A stretch of 64,000 nt of DNA from Pedobacter steynii. Its GTDB lineage: Bacteria; Bacteroidota; Bacteroidia; Sphingobacteriales; Sphingobacteriaceae. The stretch covers positions 102,979 to 166,978 of the forward strand of contig NZ_FNGY01000015.1 in NCBI RefSeq assembly GCF_900103665.1, written 5' to 3'. The notes under the pieces are model-generated. The model searched no databases, was not told where the DNA came from, and was given only the letters and a program-made list of their open reading frames with translations. A program made the translations under genes and the position numbers. The number at the start of each line of letters is the position of its first letter. Positions within the stretch are counted from its first letter, which is position 1. Below are positions 53,348-63,025 of the stretch, one piece after another.

Positions 53348-53393
53348 AGATGCTAATTGTGATTCTTAAAAGATGCTAATTGTGATTCTTAAA
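53348..53393. repeat. 23-bp tandem duplication
   Basis: The sequence from 53348 to 53370 is repeated exactly from 53371 to 53393; each copy holds GCTAATTGTGATTCTT. The stop codon of the AraC remnant lies in the second copy. Confidence 0.95.
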
Positions 53394-53604
53394 AACGGAA
53401 GGGCTAAGTCCTGTGTTCTTTTTGAAGTAGTTGTTAAAGTGTGCCGGGTAATCGAATCCAAGACAATAGCCAATCTCGGCTACGTCCCAATCCGTATGCT
53501 TCAATAAGCTTTTGGCCTCTGCAATAATCCTGCTGCTGATCATTTGTGTAGTGGTCTTTCCGGTATGAGATTTTATCAGTATTGTCGCGTATGGCCCCTG
53601 ATAT
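53376..53604 (-). pseudogene. AraC-family regulator remnant
   Basis: The minus strand reads MISSRIIAEAKSLL, then DVAEIGYCLGFDYPAHFNNY and TGLSPSVFK before a stop at 53376. This is the second helix-turn-helix of an AraC protein. In the same frame a stop lies about 75 codons upstream, and no N-terminal domain or start codon is present, so only the tail of the gene remains. It ends at the 23-bp tandem duplication. Confidence 0.8.
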
Positions 53605-53639
53605 TGTCGTGTTTACACAGCTATAGTTTTCCTGGCTGC

Positions 53640-53660
53640 GTTTAGCTTTGTAAGCTAAAC
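53640..53660. promoter_or_regulatory. Perfect inverted repeat upstream of VOC gene
   Basis: GTTTAGCTT (53640-53648) and AAGCTAAAC (53652-53660) around TGT form a perfect 9-bp stem, ending 15 bp before the ATG at 53676. It may be an operator or a hairpin in the leader. Confidence 0.5.
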
Positions 53661-53675
53661 CCGAAACACCAAGTT

Positions 53676-54086
53676 ATGAGCACAAATATGTTTGTTAATC
53701 TGCCGGTCAGAAATCTGGGAAAAGCCATTGCCTTTTTTACAAAACTGGGTTTCAAATTTAATGATGAGTTTACGGACGAGAAGGCAACCTGCATGATCGT
53801 CGCAGAGAACATCTTCGTGATGTTGCTGGTAAAGGAGTTCTTCCAGACTTTTATCAGCAAAGAGATTGCTGACGCGAAATACAGTACCGAGGTCATCATT
53901 ACCTTGTCTGCCTCGAGCAGGGAAAGCGTTGATGAAATGGTAAGAAGGGCGGTGCAGGCGGGCGCAACGACGCCAAATGGCAAGCAGGATGATGGCTGGA
54001 TGTATGGTCATGGCTTCCAGGATCTCGATGGACACCTCTGGGCATTCATGTGTATCGATGAAAGTGTCTTACGCCAAACGGACTAA
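53676..54086 (+). CDS. VOC-family (glyoxalase/bleomycin-resistance-like) protein
   Basis: 136 residues with the usual paired beta-alpha-beta-beta-beta units: MFVNLPVRNLGKAIAFFTKL and GFQDLDGHLWAFM. It belongs to the glyoxalase/dioxygenase superfamily, in the PhnB-like branch. Substrate unknown. An AraC remnant lies upstream on the other strand, possibly the former regulator. Confidence 0.9.
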   Translation: MSTNMFVNLPVRNLGKAIAFFTKLGFKFNDEFTDEKATCMIVAENIFVMLLVKEFFQTFISKEIADAKYSTEVIITLSASSRESVDEMVRRAVQAGATTPNGKQDDGWMYGHGFQDLDGHLWAFMCIDESVLRQTD

Positions 54087-54177
54087 ATTGTTACAATTTT
54101 CCAAATCGATTCCTCCTGTTTTATATTAACTTAACCGCATATTTTCTAATCAACCGGTTAACATAATTCCAGGAACG

Positions 54178-56916
54178 ATGAATCGTAAATGCATATGGTC
54201 TGCTGCAGTTTTTCTAACGATAGCATATTTGTCCCCAGTCAGCGGGCAAGTGATCCCAAGTCCGAAATCACATTTTGGCTTTAACATTGGCGATGATTAT
54301 CAACTCGCCAACTATTCCCAAACCGAAGCTTACTTTAAAAAGCTGGCTGCAATATCAGACCGGGTGCTGTTAAAGGAAATTGGCCTGACCGAAGAAAACC
54401 GGAAGCAATATGTGCTCGTGATTTCCTCACCTGCGAACCTGAAGAAAATCGAACGTTATAAAGAAATCTCTCAAAAGCTGGCCAGGGCAGAGGGGCTTAG
54501 CGATGCAGCGGCGGCAAAACTGGCATTGGAAGGAAAACCTGTGATCTGGATTGACGGAGGATTACATTCTACGGAAATGGTCGCTACCCAGCAACTGATT
54601 GAACTTTACTATAAGTTGTTGAGTGCGAATGATCCGGAAACGATGCGGATTCTGGATAAGGTGGTGATTCTGTTATCCCAGGTAAATCCGGACGGACAGG
54701 AATTGTTGGCCGATTGGTACATGCAGGAAAAAGAACCAGGCAAAAGGAATATGAATGTTCCCCGCTTATATCAGAAATATATTGGGCACGACAACAACAG
54801 GGACTTTTATATGATGAACATGAAGGAAAGTGCCAATATTGCAAGGCAGCAATATATAGAATGGATGCCCCAGATCATCTACAATCACCATCAGACTGCG
54901 CCTTCGGGAGCTGTCGTTGCAGGACCTCCTTATCGTGATCCCTTCAACTATGTTTATGATCCTTTACTCATTACCGGAATTGATGGCGTAGCCGCCTCGA
55001 TGATCAATCGGTTAAATGCCGAAAATAAGCCGGGATATACCCGTCTTAGCGGATCTGTTTATTCTACCTGGTGGAACGGCGGGCTCAGGACGACTCCATA
55101 TTTTCACAATATGATCGGAATTCTAACCGAAATCACCGGGAATCCAACGCCTTCAACCATCCCCCTGGTTCCGGACAGGCTGATCCCAAACAATGCGACA
55201 CCTAATCCGGTGAAGCCTCAGAAATGGAATTTCAGACAGTCTATAGATTATTCTCTATCCTTAAATTATGGAATCCTGGATTATGCCAGCCGATTTGGAG
55301 ATCAGTTGTTGTACAACATTTATGTAATGGGTAGAAATGCCATTCAAAAAGGAAATCAGGACAACTGGACCTTATCACCAAGGCATACGGCTGCCATCAA
55401 TGCCGCTTATGAAAAAGACAAGAAAGACGGTTTACTGAAGAAAGACAGTACCGGGAAAACCGCTGCTGAGATTCCAATGAAATACTATGATGCGGTTTAT
55501 AAAAATCCGGCATTAAGAGATGCGCGGGGGTATATCGTTCCATCAGATCAGTCCGATTTTCCAACCGCAGTAAAATTCATCAATGCACTGATCAAGTCCG
55601 GCGTACAGGTTCAGCGCGCAAAATCGGCCTTTAAAATAGCGGATAAATCCTATCCTGCAGGCTCTTATATTGTAAAGGCCAATCAGGCTTTCCGCCCGCA
55701 TGTGGCAGATATGTTTGAAGCTCAGGATCACCCGAATGATTTCCAATATCCGGGAGGGCCTCCTGTTCGTCCCTACGATGCTGCCGGCTGGACACTGGCT
55801 TTTCAAATGGGGGTTAAATTTGACCGTATTTTAACTGCTGTTGATGGTCCCTTTGAGAAGATTGAATATGGGGTATTGCAATCTCCGCCGGTTTATAAAT
55901 TGACAGCCTCCAAAGGATACCTGTTAAGTGCAGCACAAAATAATTCCTTTATTGCAGTAAATGATCTGTTAAAGGCAGGAATAGAAGTCTCCCGCTTAAC
56001 AAAGCCGGAAGGCAATATGCCTGCAGGTTCTTTCTATGTTCCAGAAAAGGGAATGGAAATACTGATCAAATCAGGAATTTCTTTTGGAACAACGGCCTTA
56101 CAGACGAAACATAAACCTAAAGGCATGCTTAAAATTACTCCGGGGCGCATAGCTTTATTCGACCAGTACGGAGGTTCTATGCCTTCGGGCTGGGTAAGGT
56201 GGATTTTAGAACAATTCCATTTCTCTTTCCAGCTGATTTATCCGCAGGACATCGACAACGGAATGCTCCATTCAAAATACGATAAGATTCTTTTTATTAG
56301 TGGCGGAATACCAGCGCCGACGAACAAAGCCGTTCCGGCAAAAGGAAAAGCAGCTAAAAGAGATGAGGTACCGGAGGCTTTCCGGCCATGGCAGGGAAGT
56401 ATTACTCCCGATAAATCCATTCCTCAACTCAAAGATTTTCTGGAGCAAGGAGGGGATATTGTGACAGTGGGAAGTAGTACTAACCTTGCTTATCAGCTGG
56501 GTTTACCTGTGCAGAATGCCCTTACGGAAACCAAAGCGGATGGTAAAGAAGCACCGTTACCAGGGGATAAATTTTATATTCCCGGAAGTATATTGAAGGC
56601 GGGTATAGCCGGCAACCAGAATTCAAACTGGGGGATGCCGGAAGAAGTGGATATGGTATTTAACAATAGTCCGGTATTTAAGCTTGGAAAGGAAGCCGAA
56701 GAACAAGGGATAAAACCTTTAGCCTGGTTCGGTAAAGACGATGCGCTGAGAAGCGGATGGGCCTGGGGACAAGCTTACCTGAAAGATGGGGTGATCGCTT
56801 TTGTAGCACCTGTAGGTAAAGGGAAACTCTATGCCTTTGGTACGGAAATCACTTTCCGCGCCCAGGCACACAGCACTTTTAAAATGCTTTTTAATGAGTT
56901 GTACCTGTACAAGTAA
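54178..56916 (+). CDS. Secreted M14-family zinc carboxypeptidase
   Basis: 912 residues with a signal peptide (1-23, VSGQ). The M14 domain (about 40-360) has H130-S-T-E133 (HxxE), a downstream NHHQTAPSG with the third zinc ligand and the general-base E in GILTEITGNP. The rest (about 360-912) is a large beta-rich region, partly like a glutamine amidotransferase-type or accessory domain (DFLEQGGDIVTVGSS). It would remove C-terminal residues from peptides in the periplasm or outside. The S9 peptidase gene follows, so both may serve peptide catabolism. Confidence 0.9.
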   Translation: MNRKCIWSAAVFLTIAYLSPVSGQVIPSPKSHFGFNIGDDYQLANYSQTEAYFKKLAAISDRVLLKEIGLTEENRKQYVLVISSPANLKKIERYKEISQKLARAEGLSDAAAAKLALEGKPVIWIDGGLHSTEMVATQQLIELYYKLLSANDPETMRILDKVVILLSQVNPDGQELLADWYMQEKEPGKRNMNVPRLYQKYIGHDNNRDFYMMNMKESANIARQQYIEWMPQIIYNHHQTAPSGAVVAGPPYRDPFNYVYDPLLITGIDGVAASMINRLNAENKPGYTRLSGSVYSTWWNGGLRTTPYFHNMIGILTEITGNPTPSTIPLVPDRLIPNNATPNPVKPQKWNFRQSIDYSLSLNYGILDYASRFGDQLLYNIYVMGRNAIQKGNQDNWTLSPRHTAAINAAYEKDKKDGLLKKDSTGKTAAEIPMKYYDAVYKNPALRDARGYIVPSDQSDFPTAVKFINALIKSGVQVQRAKSAFKIADKSYPAGSYIVKANQAFRPHVADMFEAQDHPNDFQYPGGPPVRPYDAAGWTLAFQMGVKFDRILTAVDGPFEKIEYGVLQSPPVYKLTASKGYLLSAAQNNSFIAVNDLLKAGIEVSRLTKPEGNMPAGSFYVPEKGMEILIKSGISFGTTALQTKHKPKGMLKITPGRIALFDQYGGSMPSGWVRWILEQFHFSFQLIYPQDIDNGMLHSKYDKILFISGGIPAPTNKAVPAKGKAAKRDEVPEAFRPWQGSITPDKSIPQLKDFLEQGGDIVTVGSSTNLAYQLGLPVQNALTETKADGKEAPLPGDKFYIPGSILKAGIAGNQNSNWGMPEEVDMVFNNSPVFKLGKEAEEQGIKPLAWFGKDDALRSGWAWGQAYLKDGVIAFVAPVGKGKLYAFGTEITFRAQAHSTFKMLFNELYLYK

Positions 56917-57053
56917 CGTTTCCGCTATATATCGCCCTGCATTCTTTTAGATTCTCCATTTTTGTGGGATCAGATGAATCCGGAATGAAGAAATATCCTG
57001 CCGGAGCATAAAACAAAATTATACGAATGATATTGACCAACAATTACAACCCA

Positions 57054-59468
57054 ATGAAAAGAACCTTGTTAAGTTTATTCCTGATGGGAGGAATGAGCAT
57101 TTATGGTTATGCCCAGGAAAATTTGAGCTATCAGTTGCCACCAAAAAGTATTGTGGACCTGATTGATGCCCCCGGCAGCCCGACGGTTCAATTCAATAAA
57201 GATGGGAGCCTGATGTTATTGCTTCAGGCACTAGGCTATGCATCGATAGAACAGGTTGCCCAGCCGGTGATCGGACTTGCCGGAATCAGGATCAATCCTG
57301 CCAATAATTCTACTGAAGGTGAACTTTCCGGCGTTTATAATGGCCTGACGATAAAAGACCTGAAAACAGGTAAAGAAAATAAATTGACTGGTCTGCCGGA
57401 GAAAATGAGAATGACAAACATCAGCTGGAATGCCGATGGAAGTCTTTTTGCTTTTACAAACAATACCCTGACTGGTGTGGAGTTGTGGCTCGCGGATGTA
57501 AAGAACCTGAAGGCTACAAAGCTTTCGGAAAGCTATCTGAATGATGTTTATGGCACAACCCTGCAATGGCATCCCGATGGGCAGCATATCCTCGCCCAGT
57601 TCATTCTTCCGGAACGTGGAAATAAACCGCAGGAAAATATCGTGCCTTCCGGACCGGTTGTACAGGAAAACCTGGGGGTAGTTACACCTTCCAGAACTTA
57701 TCAGAATCTGTTGAAAAACACTTATGATCAGAGTCTGATGGCGTACTACCTGACTTCACAGCTACAATCAGTAGACCTTAACGGAAATGCGACGAAAGTC
57801 GGCGCTCCTGCAATTTACCGCAAAGCGGCTTATTCTCCCGACGGCAAATACCTGATGGTACAGACGATAGAGAAACCTTATTCTTACCTCGTTCCGATCT
57901 ATTACTTTCCTTTTCAGACGACCGTCTTAGATGCAACGGGCCAATTGGTTAAACAATTGTACAATGCGCCTTTGGCAGAGAAGCTACCTACAGGATTTGA
58001 TGCCGTGGCCATGGGACCAAGGGAATACGAATGGAGAGGTGATGCCCCTGCGTCTTTAGTGTGGGCAGAAGCACAGGACAAAGGTGATCCTAATTTGAAA
58101 TCAGACCTTAGAGATGTACTTTATACGTTAAAAGCACCATTCAATGGCGCACCAGTAAAACTATTCTCTATGGCTTTAAGGTACAGTGATGTGGTTTGGG
58201 GAAATCAGAACTATGCATTGGTAAAGGAACAATGGAGAAAAGACCGCAAAGAAAAACTAACTTTAATCAACCCGGAGACAGGTAAAGTGATTAAGGAAAT
58301 TGCCAGCAGATCTGCTGAAGACACCTATACTGATCCGGGCAGTTTCATGTTTGGTAAAGGCCCTTACGCTGCAAAGGTGCTGTTGTTTGACAAGGGAGCA
58401 CCGGGTGTCGTTTTTACCAAAGGAGCAGGAGCGTCCCCACAGGGAGACCGTCCTTTTATTTTGAAATGGAACCTGCTTTCCAATAAACAGGATACTTTGT
58501 TCAAATCAAAAGCCCCTTATTATGAGGAACCTGTTTTCTTTAACAATACCGGGAAAGTTTACATTTCCAGAGAATCAACAGAAGAAACACCAAATATATT
58601 CTCGGTCAACCTTAAAAGTAAGGCAGAACAGGCATTGACCAGTTTTGCAGACCCTTACCCAAGCTTAAAAGGGGTTCAGAAAACCTTACTTTCTTATCCA
58701 CGTAAAGATGGAATTAAGTTATCCGCCACTTTATACCTGCCAAAGGATTATAAAAAAGAAAGTGGTCCATTACCGGCATTGATCTGGGCTTATCCAAGAG
58801 AATTTAAAAGTCTGGCGGCGGCTGGTCAGGTCAAAGGATCTCCTTACCGCTTTACGAAACTGGCATTCCGTTCTCCTGTATTCTGGGTAACCAGAGGATA
58901 TGCGGTTTTAGATCAGGCAGATATGCCGATTGTGGGTGAAGGTAAAGAAGAACCTAATGATACTTTCCTGAAACAGATTGAAGACAATGCAACGGCACTG
59001 ATTAACTATGTAGTAGATATGGGTGTTGCCGACAGAGGCCGTATTGCAGTCGGAGGGCATTCTTATGGCGCATTTATGACCGCCAATTTATTGGCACATA
59101 CCAAACTTTTCGCTGCAGGAATTGCGAGAAGCGGTGCTTACAACCGGACCTTAACACCATTCGGTTTCCAGGGAGAAGCACGTACTTACTGGCAGGCAAT
59201 GGATGTGTACAATAAAATGTCACCTTTCAATTATGCCGATAAAATTAAAACACCATTGCTGATGACGCATGGCATCGATGATGAAAATTCAGGAACTTTC
59301 CCGATTCAGAGTGAACGCTTGTATAGTGCGATCAAAGGGCATGGTGGTACGGTAAGACTGGTATTATTGCCTAAAGAATTCCATGGTTACCGGAGCAGAG
59401 AGTCTATTCTTCATACTTTCTGGGAGCAGGATCAATGGTTAGAGAAATACGTAAAGAATAAAAAGTAA
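57054..59468 (+). CDS. S9-family peptidase (prolyl oligopeptidase superfamily)
   Basis: 804 residues from the ATG at 57054 with a signal peptide (MKRTLLSLFLMGG to YAQ). A beta-propeller-like N-terminal part (about 30-530) leads to an alpha/beta-hydrolase domain: nucleophile S670 in GGHSYGAFM, the acid in HGIDDENSG and the His in EFHGYRSRESI. The order and length fit S9 glutamyl- or acylaminoacyl-type peptidases. It lies after the M14 gene and ends at a strong terminator. Confidence 0.93.
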   Translation: MKRTLLSLFLMGGMSIYGYAQENLSYQLPPKSIVDLIDAPGSPTVQFNKDGSLMLLLQALGYASIEQVAQPVIGLAGIRINPANNSTEGELSGVYNGLTIKDLKTGKENKLTGLPEKMRMTNISWNADGSLFAFTNNTLTGVELWLADVKNLKATKLSESYLNDVYGTTLQWHPDGQHILAQFILPERGNKPQENIVPSGPVVQENLGVVTPSRTYQNLLKNTYDQSLMAYYLTSQLQSVDLNGNATKVGAPAIYRKAAYSPDGKYLMVQTIEKPYSYLVPIYYFPFQTTVLDATGQLVKQLYNAPLAEKLPTGFDAVAMGPREYEWRGDAPASLVWAEAQDKGDPNLKSDLRDVLYTLKAPFNGAPVKLFSMALRYSDVVWGNQNYALVKEQWRKDRKEKLTLINPETGKVIKEIASRSAEDTYTDPGSFMFGKGPYAAKVLLFDKGAPGVVFTKGAGASPQGDRPFILKWNLLSNKQDTLFKSKAPYYEEPVFFNNTGKVYISRESTEETPNIFSVNLKSKAEQALTSFADPYPSLKGVQKTLLSYPRKDGIKLSATLYLPKDYKKESGPLPALIWAYPREFKSLAAAGQVKGSPYRFTKLAFRSPVFWVTRGYAVLDQADMPIVGEGKEEPNDTFLKQIEDNATALINYVVDMGVADRGRIAVGGHSYGAFMTANLLAHTKLFAAGIARSGAYNRTLTPFGFQGEARTYWQAMDVYNKMSPFNYADKIKTPLLMTHGIDDENSGTFPIQSERLYSAIKGHGGTVRLVLLPKEFHGYRSRESILHTFWEQDQWLEKYVKNKK

Positions 59469-59482
59469 TCGATTTTTATTTT

Positions 59483-59522
59483 AAAAAGAGGCGATCAGAT
59501 ATCATTCTGATCGCCTCTTTTT
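59483..59522. terminator. Bidirectional intrinsic terminator
   Basis: AAAAAGAGGCGATCAGA (59483-59499) and its complement (59506-59522) form a 17-bp stem around a 6-nt loop, followed by T residues on both strands. It serves the S9 gene and the convergent CPBP gene. Confidence 0.95.
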
Positions 59523-59536
59523 TTATCCACTGAATG

Positions 59537-60319
59537 TTATCCATTGAATGCCGGTTGGTTTTGGCTGATCCGTTTTTTTCCTAAAGCATATTTCAACAAC
59601 AGAATGGCGACTATTGCTGTTCCAAACCTCAGCAGGTTTCCAATCCATCCCATTGCAGCAGCATCAGAAACGGTGAATACCAGCCAGGCGGCATTTAATG
59701 AAGCATGGAGTACAAATCCACTCCATATCGTATACCCATCCAGCATATTTATGATGGCAAATGCGATACTACCAAAAAAGGTAATGAAGAAAATCTGAAG
59801 CGGGAGGCCGCTGCCACCGCCATTACCCCACCAATGAACAAAACCGAATGCAATTGCCTGCCATATTATTGCCGGAGCTAAAGACCAGCCCAAAGCTTTT
59901 CGTGTAAAAATGAAACCGAAACTACGAAATACAAACTCTTCGGCAAGCGGGAACAATAATGTAAGTAAAACAATGCTTTTGAGATCCAGGTCTTTAGCAG
60001 GAGTCCCCAGCATGGATAAAGCGATCCAACAAGGGATCGTTGCCATCAATACCAGTACGGGGCCCTTTAATCCGTTCCAGTTGAGACCTAAAGCCTTCGC
60101 AGTTTTCTGCTCAGATCTGCGAAGAAGGATCAGGGCCACCATCAGCACCAGTAAAACAGACAATAAATTATCTAAAATACTTCCACCATATGGAATTGGA
60201 AATCCGGGCAGCTTAAAACCCATCCATTTGATCATATCACGGAGCTGCAGGGCACAAAAAAGTGTAATTACGACAATTATGGAGGAAAGGTAAAGGTGTT
60301 TGTTTTCGGTTCTTTTCAT
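59537..60319 (-). CDS. CPBP-family intramembrane metalloprotease (CAAX-type)
   Basis: 260 residues with about seven membrane helices. The active-site motifs are EEFVFRSFGFIF (EExxxR), FGFVHWW and HASLNAAW. The family processes prenylated or bacteriocin-related proteins, or serves in immunity. Partner unknown; the gene stands alone. Confidence 0.92.
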   Translation of the reverse strand: MKRTENKHLYLSSIIVVITLFCALQLRDMIKWMGFKLPGFPIPYGGSILDNLLSVLLVLMVALILLRRSEQKTAKALGLNWNGLKGPVLVLMATIPCWIALSMLGTPAKDLDLKSIVLLTLLFPLAEEFVFRSFGFIFTRKALGWSLAPAIIWQAIAFGFVHWWGNGGGSGLPLQIFFITFFGSIAFAIINMLDGYTIWSGFVLHASLNAAWLVFTVSDAAAMGWIGNLLRFGTAIVAILLLKYALGKKRISQNQPAFNG

Positions 60320-60437
60320 CTCTGATGCTTTTCAACAGTTACTTTTATATAAGATGAAGGAATCCTGTAAAAGGTTGCATCAGAGATGAATTACGGGTAT
60401 TTTATTTCGTCAAGGTATCAGAACAGATTTATTTAAA

Positions 60438-61628
60438 TCAGACTTGCTCGCAGACAGCTGAAGGGATCTTGATGTCTTTGATTTTTCCTTTCCTTGCCCT
60501 GAATTTCTCGGGTAATGTGATAAAACTAAGGCCCAGTGTCACGGTAAGCAACAGTATACTCATCCACACAATTTGATGAATTCCATACTTTGCGATCACA
60601 AAACCACCCAGCAAAGCGCCCAGAGAAATTCCAATATTGTAACAAGAGGTCAGCAAACTGTTTACAAATTCCAGGGCATTGTGCGGCACCGCCTGGGTAG
60701 TCCGTATATTGGGCACTAAAAACCCGCCGGTGTGGATCAGCCCCCAAAAGGAAATGATGATTACCATAGGTATAAAAATGCCTCCGAAGTAATAAGCCAA
60801 TGCCTGAGTTGAAATTAAGAGGATAAAAAAGAGCCTCGTAGCCATGGTTACATTTTTACTTAAGGCAATACCTGCCAGCCAGTTGCCAATGATTCCCATC
60901 ACGCCGAACAACAACAGCATCATGCTGATCTGAACGCCATTCATGTGGGAGATTTTTTCAAGATAACCAGCAAGGTAACTATAGCTCGAAAACATAGCGG
61001 CGAGCGTAAGAATAGTGGAAAGCAGATGAAGCCACAATTGTGGATTTTTTAAAACATACAGCTGACTTCCTTCTCCCTTGTCTTTATTGGCCGGCATAGA
61101 AGGAACTAAAAACGACAATCCCAAAAAGGCGATCAGACTGATGAAACTGGCCAGGAAAAAGGATGCCTGCCAGTTGTTGAAAAACTCAACGGCATAAGTC
61201 GTTAAAGGAACGCCCAATACTGTGGCCAGACTCAGGCCGGTCATTACGATAGAAACCGCTTTGGCACCACCTTGTTTAAAGGCTACTGCCAGAGAGATGT
61301 TCCAGAATAAGGGGTGTAAAAAGGCCGGTAAAATCCGGGCAATCATCAATACCGTAAAGTTGGGTGCAAAAGCGGAAAGCAGGTTTGACAATATGAACAC
61401 CGCCAATACCATGCACAACAAAAACTTGCGGTTAATTTTGGCGGTGAGGGCGGTGATAAAAGGAGAGGAGATGGCGACGGTAAGTGCAAAAGCGCTGAGC
61501 AGCCAGCCGGCAGTATCAATAGATACCTGAAATTCTCTACTGATCGTAGGCAGAATGCCGATGACGCCAAATTCGGTAGTGATGATACCGAAAGCACCAA
61601 GTGCCAAAATGTAAATCGATTTGTTCAT
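60438..61628 (-). CDS. MFS transporter, drug/sugar efflux (DHA1) type
   Basis: 396 residues, 12 membrane helices. It starts MNKSIYILALGAFGIITTEF and has the signature SPFITALTAKINRKFLL for loop 2-3. It is close to the AraJ/YdhP-type exporters and is divergent from an AraC gene, 90 bp away, that may control it. Confidence 0.92.
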   Translation of the reverse strand: MNKSIYILALGAFGIITTEFGVIGILPTISREFQVSIDTAGWLLSAFALTVAISSPFITALTAKINRKFLLCMVLAVFILSNLLSAFAPNFTVLMIARILPAFLHPLFWNISLAVAFKQGGAKAVSIVMTGLSLATVLGVPLTTYAVEFFNNWQASFFLASFISLIAFLGLSFLVPSMPANKDKGEGSQLYVLKNPQLWLHLLSTILTLAAMFSSYSYLAGYLEKISHMNGVQISMMLLLFGVMGIIGNWLAGIALSKNVTMATRLFFILLISTQALAYYFGGIFIPMVIIISFWGLIHTGGFLVPNIRTTQAVPHNALEFVNSLLTSCYNIGISLGALLGGFVIAKYGIHQIVWMSILLLTVTLGLSFITLPEKFRARKGKIKDIKIPSAVCEQV

Positions 61629-61664
61629 GTTTATTTCTAATTATTCTATATCACAAAAATGAAC

Positions 61665-61675
61665 AGAATAATTCT
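61665..61675. promoter_or_regulatory. Candidate operator between MFS and AraC genes
   Basis: AGAATAATTCT is an 11-bp palindrome in the 90-bp divergent intergenic region, and ATTCTAT recurs at about 61640. A -7-like TAGATTTG (61707-61714) lies next to the AraC start. Confidence 0.4.
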
Positions 61676-61718
61676 ATTATGTCAGTACATTTCAATGATA
61701 AAACAGTAGATTTGCCAT

Positions 61719-62564
61719 ATGATAAAAGAAAATATTCACCGCCTTGTAGATGTATCCTATCGTAAAACCGAAGATTGTCCGGTAAAGGATTTGCAGTTTT
61801 CTTTTTTTCAGATGGTTTATGTGATTTCCGGATCCGGTTTTTTAAACATCAACAACAATAGGATTGTCTACCATGCTGGCAATCTGATGTTGCTGACACC
61901 CAACGACCTTCATGATTTTGAGATTTCAAATACCACGGAGTTTTTATTCGTGAAATTTAGCGAACGTTATGTGAGGGAATACAACTGGAAAAGTATCAAT
62001 TGTATTGAATGTTTGTTATACCATTCCTCTCATTTGTCGGGCTGCATTTTAAGAAACAAGCCCGATGAGTTTCTGGTAAAATCAATTGTTGATTCCCTGT
62101 TGCATACCATGAATCATGTCGATGCTTATAACGAAGATTTAACCCTGCACTATGTAAATGCCTTAATCGTCATTGCAGCAAGAAATCTATCCAAGATGAG
62201 GCCTGAACAAGCCAATGTAAATACTGATAAACGCGTATTGGCCATCATAGACTATATTCAATCCAACATTTACGATCCGCAACAGCTCAAAGCATCCGTC
62301 ATCAGTGCAGAATTTGGGCTGTCTGAAACCTACCTGGGTAGCTATTTTAAAAAGCAGTGCGGGGAATCCATTCAGTATTTCATTTCAAATTATAAAATGA
62401 GATTAATAGAACACAGGTTGAGGTTCAGTGACAGCCGGATCAATGAGATCGTAGAGGAGTTTGGATTTGCGGATGAAAGCCATTTGAACAAATTTTTCAA
62501 AAAGCGCCACAAGATCAGTTTAACAGAGTTCAGGAAATCAGGGCCTCTCTGTGCCGTTATATAA
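61719..62564 (+). CDS. AraC-family transcriptional regulator, divergent to MFS gene
   Basis: 281 residues. An N-terminal cupin domain (about 20-110; FFQMVYVISGSGFLNINNNR) precedes a C-terminal AraC pair: LKASVISAEFGLSETYLGSY and INEIVEEFGFADESHLNKFF. It is divergent from the MFS exporter gene and probably its regulator. A -7 element TAGATTTG ends 4 bp before the ATG, which would give a leaderless mRNA or points to a later start. The end overlaps the convergent SRPBCC gene by 8 bp. Confidence 0.9.
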   Translation: MIKENIHRLVDVSYRKTEDCPVKDLQFSFFQMVYVISGSGFLNINNNRIVYHAGNLMLLTPNDLHDFEISNTTEFLFVKFSERYVREYNWKSINCIECLLYHSSHLSGCILRNKPDEFLVKSIVDSLLHTMNHVDAYNEDLTLHYVNALIVIAARNLSKMRPEQANVNTDKRVLAIIDYIQSNIYDPQQLKASVISAEFGLSETYLGSYFKKQCGESIQYFISNYKMRLIEHRLRFSDSRINEIVEEFGFADESHLNKFFKKRHKISLTEFRKSGPLCAVI

Positions 62565-63012
62565 CAGTTTCCCTCGGATTCGGCGTGCCCTTTCCCATAG
62601 TGATCAGGCTCATTAAGCTTTTTTTGATATAACCGTTCCAGCTGTCAAAACAAATATCATAACATTCATAAGCAGGAACCAATCCTTTGTGTACAAAGTA
62701 AACCTGTGTTTTGTTTTGCTTTTGAGAGATGTTAAACTCGATTTTTGTACCAGTCCACTCTGTCTTATCTTTAGTGAAATTGAAAAAGTTGTCCAGAACG
62801 AGCCAAACCACTTTTTCATCCGGTATCACCTCAATTAATTTCATGGTACACTTATGAATATCCTGGAACCGGTAAGTAAACTCATCGTTGAGCTGTGCCG
62901 TACCGCCATCAATATTTTCAGACCACCAACCGCGCACATTATTGATGGCATTAAATACCGCATTCGGAGTTTCATCTACCGAAAACGTAGTGTTAAAATC
63001 TGCTGTAGTCAT
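62557..63012 (-). CDS. SRPBCC (START/AHSA1-like) domain protein, operon end
   Basis: 151 residues: TTADFNTTFSVDETPNAVFN, GWWSENIDG, WLVLDNFFNF and WNGYIKKSLMSL are typical of AHSA1-type SRPBCC proteins, which bind hydrophobic ligands. It is the third gene of an operon with ArsR and a first SRPBCC gene; the gap to arsR is 13 bp. Confidence 0.88.
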   Translation of the reverse strand: MTTADFNTTFSVDETPNAVFNAINNVRGWWSENIDGGTAQLNDEFTYRFQDIHKCTMKLIEVIPDEKVVWLVLDNFFNFTKDKTEWTGTKIEFNISQKQNKTQVYFVHKGLVPAYECYDICFDSWNGYIKKSLMSLITMGKGTPNPRETVI

Positions 63013-63025
63013 TTTGTTGATTTCT

